Shown here in pieces: positions 1-6,670 of a DNA stretch of 52,105 bases. The stretch spans positions 1-52,105 of the forward strand of contig CALVEJ010000004.1 in the NCBI GenBank assembly GCA_944326535.1. Direction: 5' to 3'. The number at the start of each line of letters is the position of its first letter. Positions within the stretch are counted from its first letter, which is position 1. The stretch is from Candidatus Gastranaerophilales bacterium (GTDB lineage Bacteria; Cyanobacteriota; Vampirovibrionia; Gastranaerophilales; Gastranaerophilaceae). The position numbers and the translations under genes were made by a program. Under the pieces are notes generated by a model, which searched no databases, was not told the origin of the DNA, and saw nothing but the letters and a program-made list of their open reading frames with translations.

Positions 1-57
1 TGTTTGAGTACCTTTTCCGCTTGCCGGAGGTCCCATAAAAATCAATTCTTTTTTCAT
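1..57 (-). CDS. adk: Adenylate kinase, N-terminal fragment
   Basis: Only the first 19 codons are inside the window; the gene continues past the left edge. The translation has the adenylate kinase P-loop GPPASGKGTQ directly after a short first beta strand, as in this nucleotide monophosphate kinase family (ATP + AMP to 2 ADP, cytoplasm). The ATG at 57 is preceded on the minus strand by a purine-rich AAGGAGAAAAGGTGG ribosome site. In many bacteria adk lies near secY and ribosomal protein genes, but that cannot be seen here. A related NMP kinase is the only realistic alternative. Confidence 0.82.
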   Translation of the reverse strand, partial: MKKELIFMGPPASGKGTQT

Positions 58-202
58 AAATAACCACCTTTTCTCCTTTTATAGCCCTATTCTATCACGT
101 TATCCCCGGCAGTACAAGAAATAAAAACCACCAGCATGTATTTCATGTATATATACTTAATATATGTATTTTTGTAAAACTTATTCAAAATAGACTTCAT
201 AT

Positions 203-227
203 TTTAGTATAAAAAATTTATACTAAA
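203..227. promoter_or_regulatory. Perfect 11-bp inverted repeat upstream of flagellin 1
   Basis: Arms TTTAGTATAAA (203-213) and TTTATACTAAA (217-227) are perfect reverse complements around an AAA spacer. The site lies in the 331-bp gap between the divergent adk and flagellin genes and runs into the motif TAAAGTTGTA (224-233), which recurs near flagellin 2. It could be an operator or a weak hairpin. The rest of the gap holds a small imperfect hairpin (231-252) and a CCGC/GCGG hairpin near 296; I see no convincing sigma-28 promoter. Confidence 0.45.
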
Positions 228-388
228 GTTGTAGGGACGTGAAAGTCGCTACCCCCATGTAATTACAAGTCTAAACAGAAAAAATCCTTATACCGCTTTG
301 TCTGCGGCATTTGGGTTTGGTTCTGCATGAAAAAACGTATCGTCTGCAGTCCACGGAACGGATTGCGAAAAGAAAGAAAAGGGATTTT

Positions 389-1261
389 ATGTCTATAGTT
401 ATCAATACAAATATGCCGGCATTAATAGCTCAAAATGCTCTTACAAGGGCTACATGGAGCTTGAATACAAGTATGGAACGCCTGACAACAGGCAACAGGA
501 TAAACTCTGCAGCAGATGATCCTGCAGGATATTATTATGCATCAGGATTAAGCAACCAGCTTCGCGGCAATTCGGTAGCATATCAAAATGTCTCCACCGG
601 AGCAAATATGATTACACTTGCCGAAGGTGATTTGAGTGCAATAAATGACCAGCTGGAAAGAATTAAAGATCTTGCGACACAGTATGCAAATGATACAATT
701 ACCGATGAAGAAAGAACAGCCATAAAAGCAGAAGCACAGCAAAGAGTTGATGAAATAAACAGAATAGTTGAAGACTCAGAGTTTAATAAAGTAAAGCTTC
801 TTGACGGATCAAGAGACGGAATGAGACTTCAAATCGGCGCAGGCTCTGATGCAGCAACGAACGCAATCAACATAAACGGTGTCTTTCTTGATGCATCAAC
901 AGGTCAAGATGGTATAAAACTTTTCGGCGATAAATTTGCAGATCTCGACGAAGCATTCGCCGATGCAGAATCAGCCTCTGAATTTATTGATGTTGTACAG
1001 GCTTCAGCCGATATAGTTACCGAAAGAATTGCAACCGCCGGTGTATACCAAGCAAGGCTTGAGTCAATCAGCGACAATCTTTTGACCAAAAACGAAAATC
1101 TCTCTGCAGCGTACAGTTCGGTTATGGAAACTGATATTTCTGCAGAAACCGCAAACTATGTCAGAAACCAGATTTTGCAACAAACCGCATCATCTCTTTT
1201 GATTCAGGCAAACCAATCTTCAGGTGTAATTGCATTAAATCTTATTGGATCTTTGGCATAA
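389..1261 (+). CDS. fliC: Flagellin (copy 1)
   Basis: The protein is a 290-residue flagellin, the filament subunit exported by the flagellar type III system. The conserved N-terminal D0/D1 helix is clear (SIVINTNMPALIAQNALTRA, then LTTGNRINSAADDPAGY), as is the C-terminal helix (NYVRNQILQQTASSLLIQAN). The central region is short, so the outer D2/D3 domains are essentially absent. An in-frame ATG at 311 would add 26 basic residues unlike any flagellin; the start at 389 fits the family and follows AAAGGGA. A second flagellin follows at 1429, separated by a hairpin, so the two are probably separate transcripts. No other flagellar gene is visible. Confidence 0.93.
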   Translation: MSIVINTNMPALIAQNALTRATWSLNTSMERLTTGNRINSAADDPAGYYYASGLSNQLRGNSVAYQNVSTGANMITLAEGDLSAINDQLERIKDLATQYANDTITDEERTAIKAEAQQRVDEINRIVEDSEFNKVKLLDGSRDGMRLQIGAGSDAATNAININGVFLDASTGQDGIKLFGDKFADLDEAFADAESASEFIDVVQASADIVTERIATAGVYQARLESISDNLLTKNENLSAAYSSVMETDISAETANYVRNQILQQTASSLLIQANQSSGVIALNLIGSLA

Positions 1262-1284
1262 TATTTATCATACTTTTGTTTTCT

Positions 1285-1331
1285 AAAAACGTATTTTTTT
1301 TACAACTTTCATACCAAAGTTGTACGTTTTT
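1285..1331 (+). terminator. Hairpin terminator after flagellin 1
   Basis: TACAACTTT (1301-1309) pairs with AAAGTTGTA (1316-1324) across a 6-nt loop and is followed by CGTTTTT. An outer pair AAAAACGTA/TACGTTTTT nests around it. It is GC-poor, so termination may be leaky. The same 9-mer occurs upstream of both flagellin genes, so the hairpin may also be a binding site. Confidence 0.5.
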
Positions 1332-1394
1332 CCAACTTTTTGAGAATTAATATCTACACCCTGATACTTTAATATGAGAATACAAACAGGGATG

Positions 1395-1404
1395 TACAAC
1401 TTTA
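1395..1404. promoter_or_regulatory. Flagellin-associated motif TACAACTTTA
   Basis: TACAACTTTA lies 24 bp before flagellin 2. It is the exact reverse complement of TAAAGTTGTA at 224-233 upstream of flagellin 1, and its 9-bp core occurs twice more in the hairpin at 1301-1324. Shared placement around both flagellin genes suggests a common regulator site; this is inference. Confidence 0.35.
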
Positions 1405-1428
1405 GGATATGCGAAAGGAAATACGATT

Positions 1429-2271
1429 ATGGCAATTATCGTTAATACGAATATGTCTTCTTTGAAAACACAAAACAATTTGAATGCAGCCACAAATTCA
1501 TTGAGTACTGCATTAGAAAGAATGTCTACCGGATACAAAATCAACAGCGCAAAAGACGATGCAGCAGGTTTGTATGTTGCAACCGGTCTTGAAACGCAAA
1601 TCAGGGGTTCAAAAATAGCGCTTTCAAACGTTGAAACAGGTACCAACGTTCTGGATACAATTGAGGGCGACCTCGATACAATTATGGATAACCTCAACCG
1701 TATCAGGGATCTTGCTACACAAGCAGCAAACGGTATTTATGATGATACTGCGCTAGATGCAATGAAATCCGAAGTCGATGCCAGAATGGCGGAAATAGAC
1801 AGAATATCACAAGCCTCCAACTTCAACGGATTAAATTTGTTAGACGGTACAACGACAACAGTGAGACTTCAAGTCGGTGCCAATGCCGATGCGGACGCAA
1901 ACAGTATCTCTGTTACAGGTGTATTTGAAAAAACAGATTCAGACTCGCTAGGTATAAAAACACCGGCAGCTACGGCATTTGACAGTGCTGATGCAGCAGC
2001 AACATTTATCGGTACCGTTGACACAGCCATAGATGAAATTTCTACAAAAAAATCAGCAATAGGTGCTTATATGAACAGGCTTGAGTCAGCACAAAACTCT
2101 TTGACAACAACAATAGAAAACGCAACAGCAGCAAAATCAACAATCATGGATGCTGACATTGCGGAAGAATCGGCAGAATACACAAGACAGCAAATCTTGC
2201 AGCAGACTTCAGCTACTCTTTTGGTTCAGGCAAACCAGCTGCCGGCTCTGGCGTTAACACTGGTTTCATAA
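1429..2271 (+). CDS. fliC: Flagellin (copy 2)
   Basis: The protein is a 280-residue flagellin with the canonical N-terminus (IIVNTNMSSLKTQNNLNAAT, then MSTGYKINSAKDDAAGLYVA) and C-terminus (ADIAEESAEYTRQQILQQTS, then LLVQANQ). It is diverged from copy 1, especially in the centre (about residues 140-220), and ends in LPALALTLVS where copy 1 ends in VIALNLIGSLA. The ATG follows GAAAGGAAATACGATT. Two non-identical short flagellins may form a mixed filament or be used under different conditions. A strong terminator follows at 2307. Confidence 0.94.
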   Translation: MAIIVNTNMSSLKTQNNLNAATNSLSTALERMSTGYKINSAKDDAAGLYVATGLETQIRGSKIALSNVETGTNVLDTIEGDLDTIMDNLNRIRDLATQAANGIYDDTALDAMKSEVDARMAEIDRISQASNFNGLNLLDGTTTTVRLQVGANADADANSISVTGVFEKTDSDSLGIKTPAATAFDSADAAATFIGTVDTAIDEISTKKSAIGAYMNRLESAQNSLTTTIENATAAKSTIMDADIAEESAEYTRQQILQQTSATLLVQANQLPALALTLVS

Positions 2272-2306
2272 TAAACAAATTTTTATATGGTTAACGATAA
2301 TTACCC

Positions 2307-2332
2307 GCCGGAGCTGCGCTCCGGCTTTTTTT
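2307..2332 (+). terminator. Rho-independent terminator after flagellin 2
   Basis: A perfect GC-rich stem GCCGGAGC/GCTCCGGC with a 3-nt loop (TGC) is followed by seven T residues. It lies between flagellin 2 and the convergent valS; the minus strand has no T tract after the hairpin, so it is directional. Confidence 0.92.
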
Positions 2333-2365
2333 ATACCCACAAAAACTCTGTTTAAGCTAAAATAG

Positions 2366-5020
2366 CTACTTTAATGTTTCAATAAGATCATTGATAGCCC
2401 TAATTTGAGCATTCAACTCATCAGCACGGGCTTGAGTTTCTTCAATCAATTCTTTCGGTGCCTTTTCAACAAAGTTTTTATTTTTGAGCCTGCCCTCCAA
2501 ACTCATCTTTTCTTTGTTGAGTTTTTCAACTTTCTTATTCTGTCTGGCGATTTCTTCATCAAAATTAATCAGACCTTCAAGCGGTATAATGATTTTTGAA
2601 TTACCGACAACAGCAGAGGCTGATTTCTTCGGCATCTGCATATCTTCACCCTTAAACTCAACGCTTTCTATTCTTGCAAGACGTTTGAGGTAAGGAACAA
2701 CCGCCTCAAAAATCGGTTTTTCCGCAGAGCTTGCCAGGACAGTAATATTCATCTGTGCTGAAAGCGGAATATTCAAGCCCTGACGAACGTTTCTCAATGA
2801 CTTAATTGTCTCAAATACAAGCTCCATTTCTTTGTTTTCTGTTTCAAAAACAAATTCTTTTTTGTATGTCGGAAACTCTGCCTTGATAATTCCGATAGTT
2901 TCTTTTTCCTGCGGAATAAGCTGCCATATAGCCTCTGTAATGTGCGGCATAATCGGATGCAGCATTCTCAATGCCATATCAAGAACATATCTCAAAACTC
3001 TTTGAGTATTGGCTTTTTGTGATTCATCCTGAAGCTGGATTTTTGCAATTTCAACATACCAGTCGCAGTATTCATTCCAGAAAAAGTCGTACAATACGTG
3101 GGCTGTCTCGCCTATTCTGTATGTTTGGATATTTTCGTTAACTAGCTTTGCAGTCTCATTCATTCTGTGCAAAATCCATCTGTCTGCAATTGTAAGGTTA
3201 TCCATATCAATTGCTTTGTTGTCCACACCTTCAAGGTTCATAAGCACAAATCTTGAAGCGTTCCAGATTTTGTTGGCAAAATTTCTGCCGTATTCAAACT
3301 TGTCTTCACTGACTTTGATATCCTGACCGCCGTATGTACACATTGATGTCATTGTAAATCTCAATGCGTCGCAGCCGTATTTATCAATAATGATAACTGG
3401 GTCAACAGTGTTGCCTTTTGATTTGGACATTTTTTGTCCCTTTTCGTCACGGATTAAACCGTGGATATAAACGGTTGAAAAAGGAGCTTTGCCCGTAAAC
3501 TCATACCCCATGGTAATCATTCTTGCAACCCAGAAAAATATAATATCAAAGCCGGTTACAAGTACTGATGTAGGATAGAATTTTTTGAAATCTTCAGACT
3601 CGGTGTTAGGCCAGCCCATTGTAGAAAAAGGCCACAATCCTGAAGAAAACCATGTATCCAGTACATCTGTTTCTTGAGTGTAATTTTCCGGATCGGGATT
3701 TTCTTTTGCAACAACCATTTCACCGGTTTTATTGTTATAATATGCCGGTATCTGATGTCCCCACCACAACTGACGGGATATACACCAGTCACGGATATTT
3801 TCCATCCAGCCGAGATAGTTTTTCTCCCATTTTTCAGGAATAAACTTAATCTCACCGGTTTTAACCGCTCTGATTGCAGCTTCTGCCAATGGTTTCATTT
3901 TTACAAACCATTGTTCACTCAAAAGCGGCTCAATTGTTGTATGACATCTCTGGCATTTGCCTACATTGTGTTCAAGATCCGTAATTTTGATTAAATCATT
4001 GTGATAGCGGAGCATATCAACAGTTTTCTTACGTGCTTCGTCACGATCCAATCCGTGAAGTTCTTTTGGAACCTCAACACAGGCTTTCATCTTGCCTTCG
4101 CCGTCAATAACCCAGATGGGTTTGAGGTTGTGGCGTTTTGCGATTTCGTAGTCATTCGGATCGTGCGCCGGTGTAATTTTTAAGGCACCCGTACCGAATT
4201 TTTTGTCTACATACTCATCGGCAATAATTGGAATTTCTCTGCCTGTAAGCGGAATCACAACTGTTTTACCGATTAAATCTTTGTATTTGTAGTCTGTCGG
4301 ATTAACGGCAACCGCAGCATCACCAAACATTGTTTCCGGTCTTGTTGTAGCAATTACAATCGCACCCGGCTCATCCTTTAAAGAATAGCTGATTTCCCAC
4401 AGGTGGCTTGCTTCTGTTTCGTATTCCGTTTCCACATCAGAAATAGCTGACTGGCAGCGGGGGCACCAGTTTACGATATAAGAACCTTTATAAATCAAAC
4501 CCTTTTCATACAACCGGACAAAAACTTCTTTAACTGCATCAGAACAGCCTTTATCAAGGGTAAATCTTTCTCTTGTTCTGTCAAAAGAAGCACCAAGGCG
4601 TTTGCACTGATCTAAAATAGCACTCTTATGCTCATTTGCCCAATCCCAGGTTCTGGCGAGGAATTTTTCTCTGCCGAGTTCATGGCGGTTTGTGCCTTCG
4701 GCTCTCAGTTGTTTTTCAACAACATTTTGGGTTGCAATACCCGCATGATCAGTTCCGGGAACCCAAAGAGTCTCATAACCGGACATTCTGTGATAACGGA
4801 CAAGAATATCCTGCAAGGTTTCGTCAATAGCGTGTCCCATATGAAGAACACCCGTAACATTTGGAGGCGGAATAACTATTGAAAACGGTTTTTTAGGCGA
4901 TTTTGCATCTGCTCTAAAGCACTCATTATCTTCCCAAAACTTGTAAATTCTTTCTTCCGTAGCTTTTGCATCATATGTAGTCGGCAATTCGCTAAAATTA
5001 ATACTTTTTGTATTATCCAT
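2366..5020 (-). CDS. valS: Valyl-tRNA synthetase
   Basis: This is an 884-residue class I aminoacyl-tRNA synthetase that charges tRNA-Val in the cytoplasm. The HIGH-type motif is HMGH (about residue 60), GTDHAGIATQ follows near residue 90, and KMSKSKGN lies near residue 530. Between them is the editing (CP1) domain, and the last ~65 residues form the coiled-coil tRNA arm typical of ValRS. Length is normal for the family. The start follows AGAGAGGTTAGGA on the minus strand. No T-box leader is seen upstream. It is probably a single-gene transcript, since repeat copy 1 begins 86 bp upstream. Confidence 0.97.
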   Translation of the reverse strand: MDNTKSINFSELPTTYDAKATEERIYKFWEDNECFRADAKSPKKPFSIVIPPPNVTGVLHMGHAIDETLQDILVRYHRMSGYETLWVPGTDHAGIATQNVVEKQLRAEGTNRHELGREKFLARTWDWANEHKSAILDQCKRLGASFDRTRERFTLDKGCSDAVKEVFVRLYEKGLIYKGSYIVNWCPRCQSAISDVETEYETEASHLWEISYSLKDEPGAIVIATTRPETMFGDAAVAVNPTDYKYKDLIGKTVVIPLTGREIPIIADEYVDKKFGTGALKITPAHDPNDYEIAKRHNLKPIWVIDGEGKMKACVEVPKELHGLDRDEARKKTVDMLRYHNDLIKITDLEHNVGKCQRCHTTIEPLLSEQWFVKMKPLAEAAIRAVKTGEIKFIPEKWEKNYLGWMENIRDWCISRQLWWGHQIPAYYNNKTGEMVVAKENPDPENYTQETDVLDTWFSSGLWPFSTMGWPNTESEDFKKFYPTSVLVTGFDIIFFWVARMITMGYEFTGKAPFSTVYIHGLIRDEKGQKMSKSKGNTVDPVIIIDKYGCDALRFTMTSMCTYGGQDIKVSEDKFEYGRNFANKIWNASRFVLMNLEGVDNKAIDMDNLTIADRWILHRMNETAKLVNENIQTYRIGETAHVLYDFFWNEYCDWYVEIAKIQLQDESQKANTQRVLRYVLDMALRMLHPIMPHITEAIWQLIPQEKETIGIIKAEFPTYKKEFVFETENKEMELVFETIKSLRNVRQGLNIPLSAQMNITVLASSAEKPIFEAVVPYLKRLARIESVEFKGEDMQMPKKSASAVVGNSKIIIPLEGLINFDEEIARQNKKVEKLNKEKMSLEGRLKNKNFVEKAPKELIEETQARADELNAQIRAINDLIETLK

Positions 5021-5105
5021 TCCTAACCTCTCTTTGTTATCAATTGATTATAAAATATCACAAAGAAAGTCAAATATCTAACCTGATAAACAGAATTTTT
5101 TAAAT

Positions 5106-5310
5106 TGTTCGAGAAAAATTCGTGATAAGGAGCACTCTGCCGAATAAAAGCTGACTAAAAGTCAGGTTTTATGAGAGGAAGACGTGAACGAATTTTTGGA
5201 GTGACATATTGAAAAGGTGAGTCTTTGAGCTTCGAAGGCTCGAAGCAAGGACTCCGTTAAGGGTTGACTAAATGTCAAGCCTTAATGGACGGGAAGACGA
5301 CACTAGATTA
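5106..5310 (+). repeat. Dispersed structured repeat, copy 1 (205 bp)
   Basis: This is the shortest full copy of a family also seen at 20712-21030, 39338-39565 and, truncated and inverted, at 39131-39218. It starts TGTTCGAGAAAAATTCGTG and ends GACGACACTAGATTA, and contains the shared core ACATATTGAAAAGGTGAG. AAAAATTCG near the 5' end pairs with CGAATTTTT further in. Two imperfect palindromes are present, one left (CTGAC/GTCAG tip) and one right (TTGAC/GTCAA tip), each with a G opposite a G inside the stem. No protein is plausible inside it. The last three bases form the stop codon of the neighbouring minus-strand gene. Its identity is unknown. Confidence 0.75.
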
Positions 5311-6321
5311 AATTTTAAAGGCAGGTTTTCTTGTTATCTCGGAAAAAGCTATTGCCGGTTTTGTATATCTTTCATCCTCGGCTACCCTTTTGTAGTAATC
5401 CTTTACAAGAATTATCTGGTTTTTAACATTTTTAAATCCGTTTTCCGACAAGAATTTTTCCGTTTTCGATCCGTTAGTCTGATATTTTTTGTTCAAAAAA
5501 TAAAGATTAAATCTTTTTCTGCGCATCATAATCTGGCTGATTGAAAAATTTATTACATCTTCCAGATATCCGTCAAAAGCGCTCACCAGATCCACATCGA
5601 GAGTAAAATTTTCATTGTCATCAGTTTGTATGCAGAAGTATCCTTTTATTGCATGTTCGCTGCCGTCCTCTATTACATATTTAAAATAAGAAGTTTTGTG
5701 CAAACCGCTGAAAATAATATTTTCATACTCACTCGGATTTTTAGCCAGCGAATATCTGAAATGCGGAAAAATCAAGTCATTGTGTATAGATGAAGCAGCA
5801 TCTGCATCAGCATCTTTAAAAGGACGGAAAAATCCTTTATCCAGATTAGAGCTTCCGACCTTAAATTCAGTCATTTTCCACAACTGTTCAGAAGCACAAA
5901 CCCTAAAACCGCAGCCTTTTGAAAAAAGCTCCAAAAGCTCTTCATGATTTTCATCCACTTTTACAGAAAATGTGTTTGCCCCCATCGCTCCGTATTTAGC
6001 AATAGCAAAGCTGACTAATTGTCTGCCTGTGTCATATCCGTTTTCATCAAGAAACAGTTTTGAAATTCTCCAGCTTTGAGGATTTCTCTCCTGAGACTTA
6101 AGAGTAATCAAGCCGCATATTTTATCATCCTCTATAGCAATATATGAATCCGGTGCAAATTTGCAGCTCAAAGGAAGCAGCCTGTTGATGAGATTTAAAG
6201 GAAACGGTACATAAGATTTGTAGCCAAAACCTGCATCAGCACTGTTCATATTAGATATCATTGATATCATTCTTTTGAGTTTTGGTATATCCGGCAATGC
6301 CAGACTTCTAATCTTTGCCAT
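5308..6321 (-). CDS. Putative double GNAT-family N-acetyltransferase
   Basis: The 337-residue protein resembles GNAT acyl-CoA N-acyltransferases. The N-terminal half (about 1-155) has the beta-strand/acetyl-CoA-loop pattern around YIAIEDDKICGLITL, then WRISKLFLDENGYDTGRQLV, then FSKGCGF. The C-terminal half (about 165-320) looks like a second degenerate GNAT fold (DADAASSIHNDLIFPHFRYS). The substrate cannot be assigned. No clear ribosome site precedes the ATG. The TAA stop is made from the terminal TTA of repeat copy 1, so insertion of that element may have reset the C-terminus. It could be a related fold of unknown function. Confidence 0.7.
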   Translation of the reverse strand: MAKIRSLALPDIPKLKRMISMISNMNSADAGFGYKSYVPFPLNLINRLLPLSCKFAPDSYIAIEDDKICGLITLKSQERNPQSWRISKLFLDENGYDTGRQLVSFAIAKYGAMGANTFSVKVDENHEELLELFSKGCGFRVCASEQLWKMTEFKVGSSNLDKGFFRPFKDADADAASSIHNDLIFPHFRYSLAKNPSEYENIIFSGLHKTSYFKYVIEDGSEHAIKGYFCIQTDDNENFTLDVDLVSAFDGYLEDVINFSISQIMMRRKRFNLYFLNKKYQTNGSKTEKFLSENGFKNVKNQIILVKDYYKRVAEDERYTKPAIAFSEITRKPAFKI

Positions 6322-6415
6322 AAAAATAATATATCATTTTTTTTTAAAGTGATAAAGACAGAATTTATGCTACAATAATATCCTGACAGACGACACAAAA
6401 AGAGGAGTATAAATT

Positions 6416-6655
6416 ATGGCGGCAGAACCCAAATTAATTGCTACTATACCGAGAAGCGCTACGGAGCAGCTTCAGATTTCTATCAACGAATACAAAGGCA
6501 AAAGCTATCTCGATTTGAGAATATATTATACTACAGATGACGGAATCAACTGGCTCCCCACCAAAAAAGGTGTAACAGTTTCTCCGGACAATCTTGAGCT
6601 TTTGAAAGATGCTGTTGATGAAGCAATGAAAGAACTTATGACAGTAGAAGAATAA
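6416..6655 (+). CDS. PC4/YdbC-like ssDNA-binding protein
   Basis: A 79-residue protein with the bacterial PC4 (YdbC-type) pattern: a beta-sheet segment ending in KSYLDLRIYYTTDDG, the strand NWLPTKKGVTVSPDN, then a C-terminal helix LELLKDAVDEAMKEL. PC4-fold proteins bind single-stranded DNA or RNA and can modulate transcription. The start follows AGAGGAG. priA starts 15 bp downstream in the same direction, so the two probably share a transcript, which fits a role around single-stranded DNA at replication forks (inference). An extended -10-like TGCTACAAT lies at 6368-6376. Confidence 0.8.
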   Translation: MAAEPKLIATIPRSATEQLQISINEYKGKSYLDLRIYYTTDDGINWLPTKKGVTVSPDNLELLKDAVDEAMKELMTVEE

Positions 6656-6670
6656 TTCGCGATAAAAGAT

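Noticed and set aside
224-260. Sigma-28 flagellar promoter before flagellin 1
   Set aside because: TAAAGTTG resembles the -35 half, but no GCCGATAA-like -10 stands at the right distance.
5021-5105. T-box riboswitch upstream of valS
   Set aside because: Only 85 bp lie between the start codon and the repeat; no T-box sequence or antiterminator pair is present.
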